This document shows, one piece after another, positions 63,827 to 64,000 of a stretch of DNA of 64,000 nucleotides. Numbering within the stretch: position 1 is the first letter of the stretch; each line of letters opens with the position of its first letter. A program made the translations under genes and the position numbers. Location: contig JAIORV010000075.1 in NCBI GenBank assembly GCA_021107945.1, positions 1 through 64,000 of the forward strand. The letters run 5' to 3'. This DNA is from Vulcanimicrobiota bacterium. GTDB lineage: Bacteria; Vulcanimicrobiota; JAJTBE01. Below the pieces are notes generated by a model. The model saw nothing but the letters and a program-made list of their open reading frames with translations. It made no database searches and was not told where the DNA came from.

Positions 63827-63930
63827 ATTTATTTCCTCCGTTTTATGAGTTGTTTTGTCTCGCATATGGAAATCCCTTCCTCTATGGGAAATGGGAGGCG
63901 GGATGAACATTACACAGGAATCACCACGAA

Positions 63931-63996
63931 GTCACGGAGTACACGAAGAAAATAATTTTAGATACTTCGTGCTCTTCGTGCCTTCGTGGTGAAGTA
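63931..63996. repeat. Long inverted repeat of CACGAAG units
   Basis: CACCACGAAGTCACGGAGTACACGAAG and, in reverse, CTTCGTGCTCTTCGTGCCTTCGTGGTG face each other across about 15 bases, forming a 27-bp imperfect stem. It belongs to the same 9-bp-period family as the CACAGAG arrays. Confidence 0.85.
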
Positions 63997-64000
63997 CTAT

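Overview
This window reads as a chromosomal segment of an uncultured, diderm, free-living bacterium with moderately AT-rich DNA. The evidence for an outer membrane is an MlaE/MlaF/MlaD lipid-transport operon, a LolA-fold exported protein and several Sec-type or lipoprotein signal peptides. RnfA/RnfB point to ion-pumping ferredoxin:NAD+ metabolism. MurA-MreB indicates a peptidoglycan-walled rod, and an orphan PilC/GspF indicates type IV pili or type II secretion. I cannot place the phylum from the sequence alone. The gene mixture and repeat-rich spacers resemble candidate-phylum groundwater or sediment genomes, but that is an impression, not a measurement. No rRNA, tRNA, CRISPR array, prophage or transposase was recognised.

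Layout. 1-9.1 kb: LolA-like protein, MshEN-GAF-HD-GYP regulator, two sugar-active enzymes (GH130-like, GH5-like), an orphan oligopeptide permease pair (OppB/OppC) and a cupin. 9.4-15.6 kb: PilC/GspF, the tightly coupled murA-mreB pair, a MORN-like exported protein and rnfAB. 15.6-20.3 kb: an unknown protein, a MNT/HEPN pair bracketed by 72-bp direct repeats, two TPR proteins and a protein with a hydrophobic segment behind an operator-like promoter. 20.7-30.6 kb: DHH phosphoesterase, exported unknowns, DUF1841, transaldolase, a two-domain lipoprotein, a third beta-propeller glycosidase, and a GT4 glycosyltransferase followed by a P-loop sugar/nucleoside-type kinase. 31-38 kb: exported or membrane proteins (SGNH hydrolase, HExxH peptidase, Ig-like protein) and a degenerate nucleotidyltransferase. 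38-44.9 kb: ABC ATPase, rpsT, a PTS pair (HPr, EI) behind a long coiled-coil protein, and dCMP deaminase. 45.3-51.6 kb: mlaE-mlaF-mlaD-Ser/Thr kinase, a degenerate GGDEF protein and rsmI. 51.9-64 kb: a 1260-residue DUF2339 membrane protein, AsnB, an amidohydrolase, an ankyrin protein, GalT and an exported unknown.

The most distinctive feature is the spacer DNA. It carries several layered repeat families: (i) a MITE-like element with about 20-bp terminal inverted repeats, with relatives at three other loci; (ii) hairpins with a conserved frame (TGTAGGAG ... CGAT) whose stems differ but stay base-paired; (iii) short palindromes centred on CTGAAG or TTTAA with covarying arms; (iv) arrays with a roughly 9-bp period built on CACAGAG/CGCAGAG/CACGAAG; (v) purine-rich GGGAAR tandems.

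The most interesting protein-level pattern is a shared unstructured N-terminal leader. It starts with a basic or polar stretch and has a D-x-[aliphatic/F] motif at residues 29-39. It occurs on three sugar-active enzymes and on one protein with a hydrophobic segment, none of which has a Sec signal peptide. It resembles the N-terminus of FlgM-type flagellar (type III) export substrates and could be a targeting tag.
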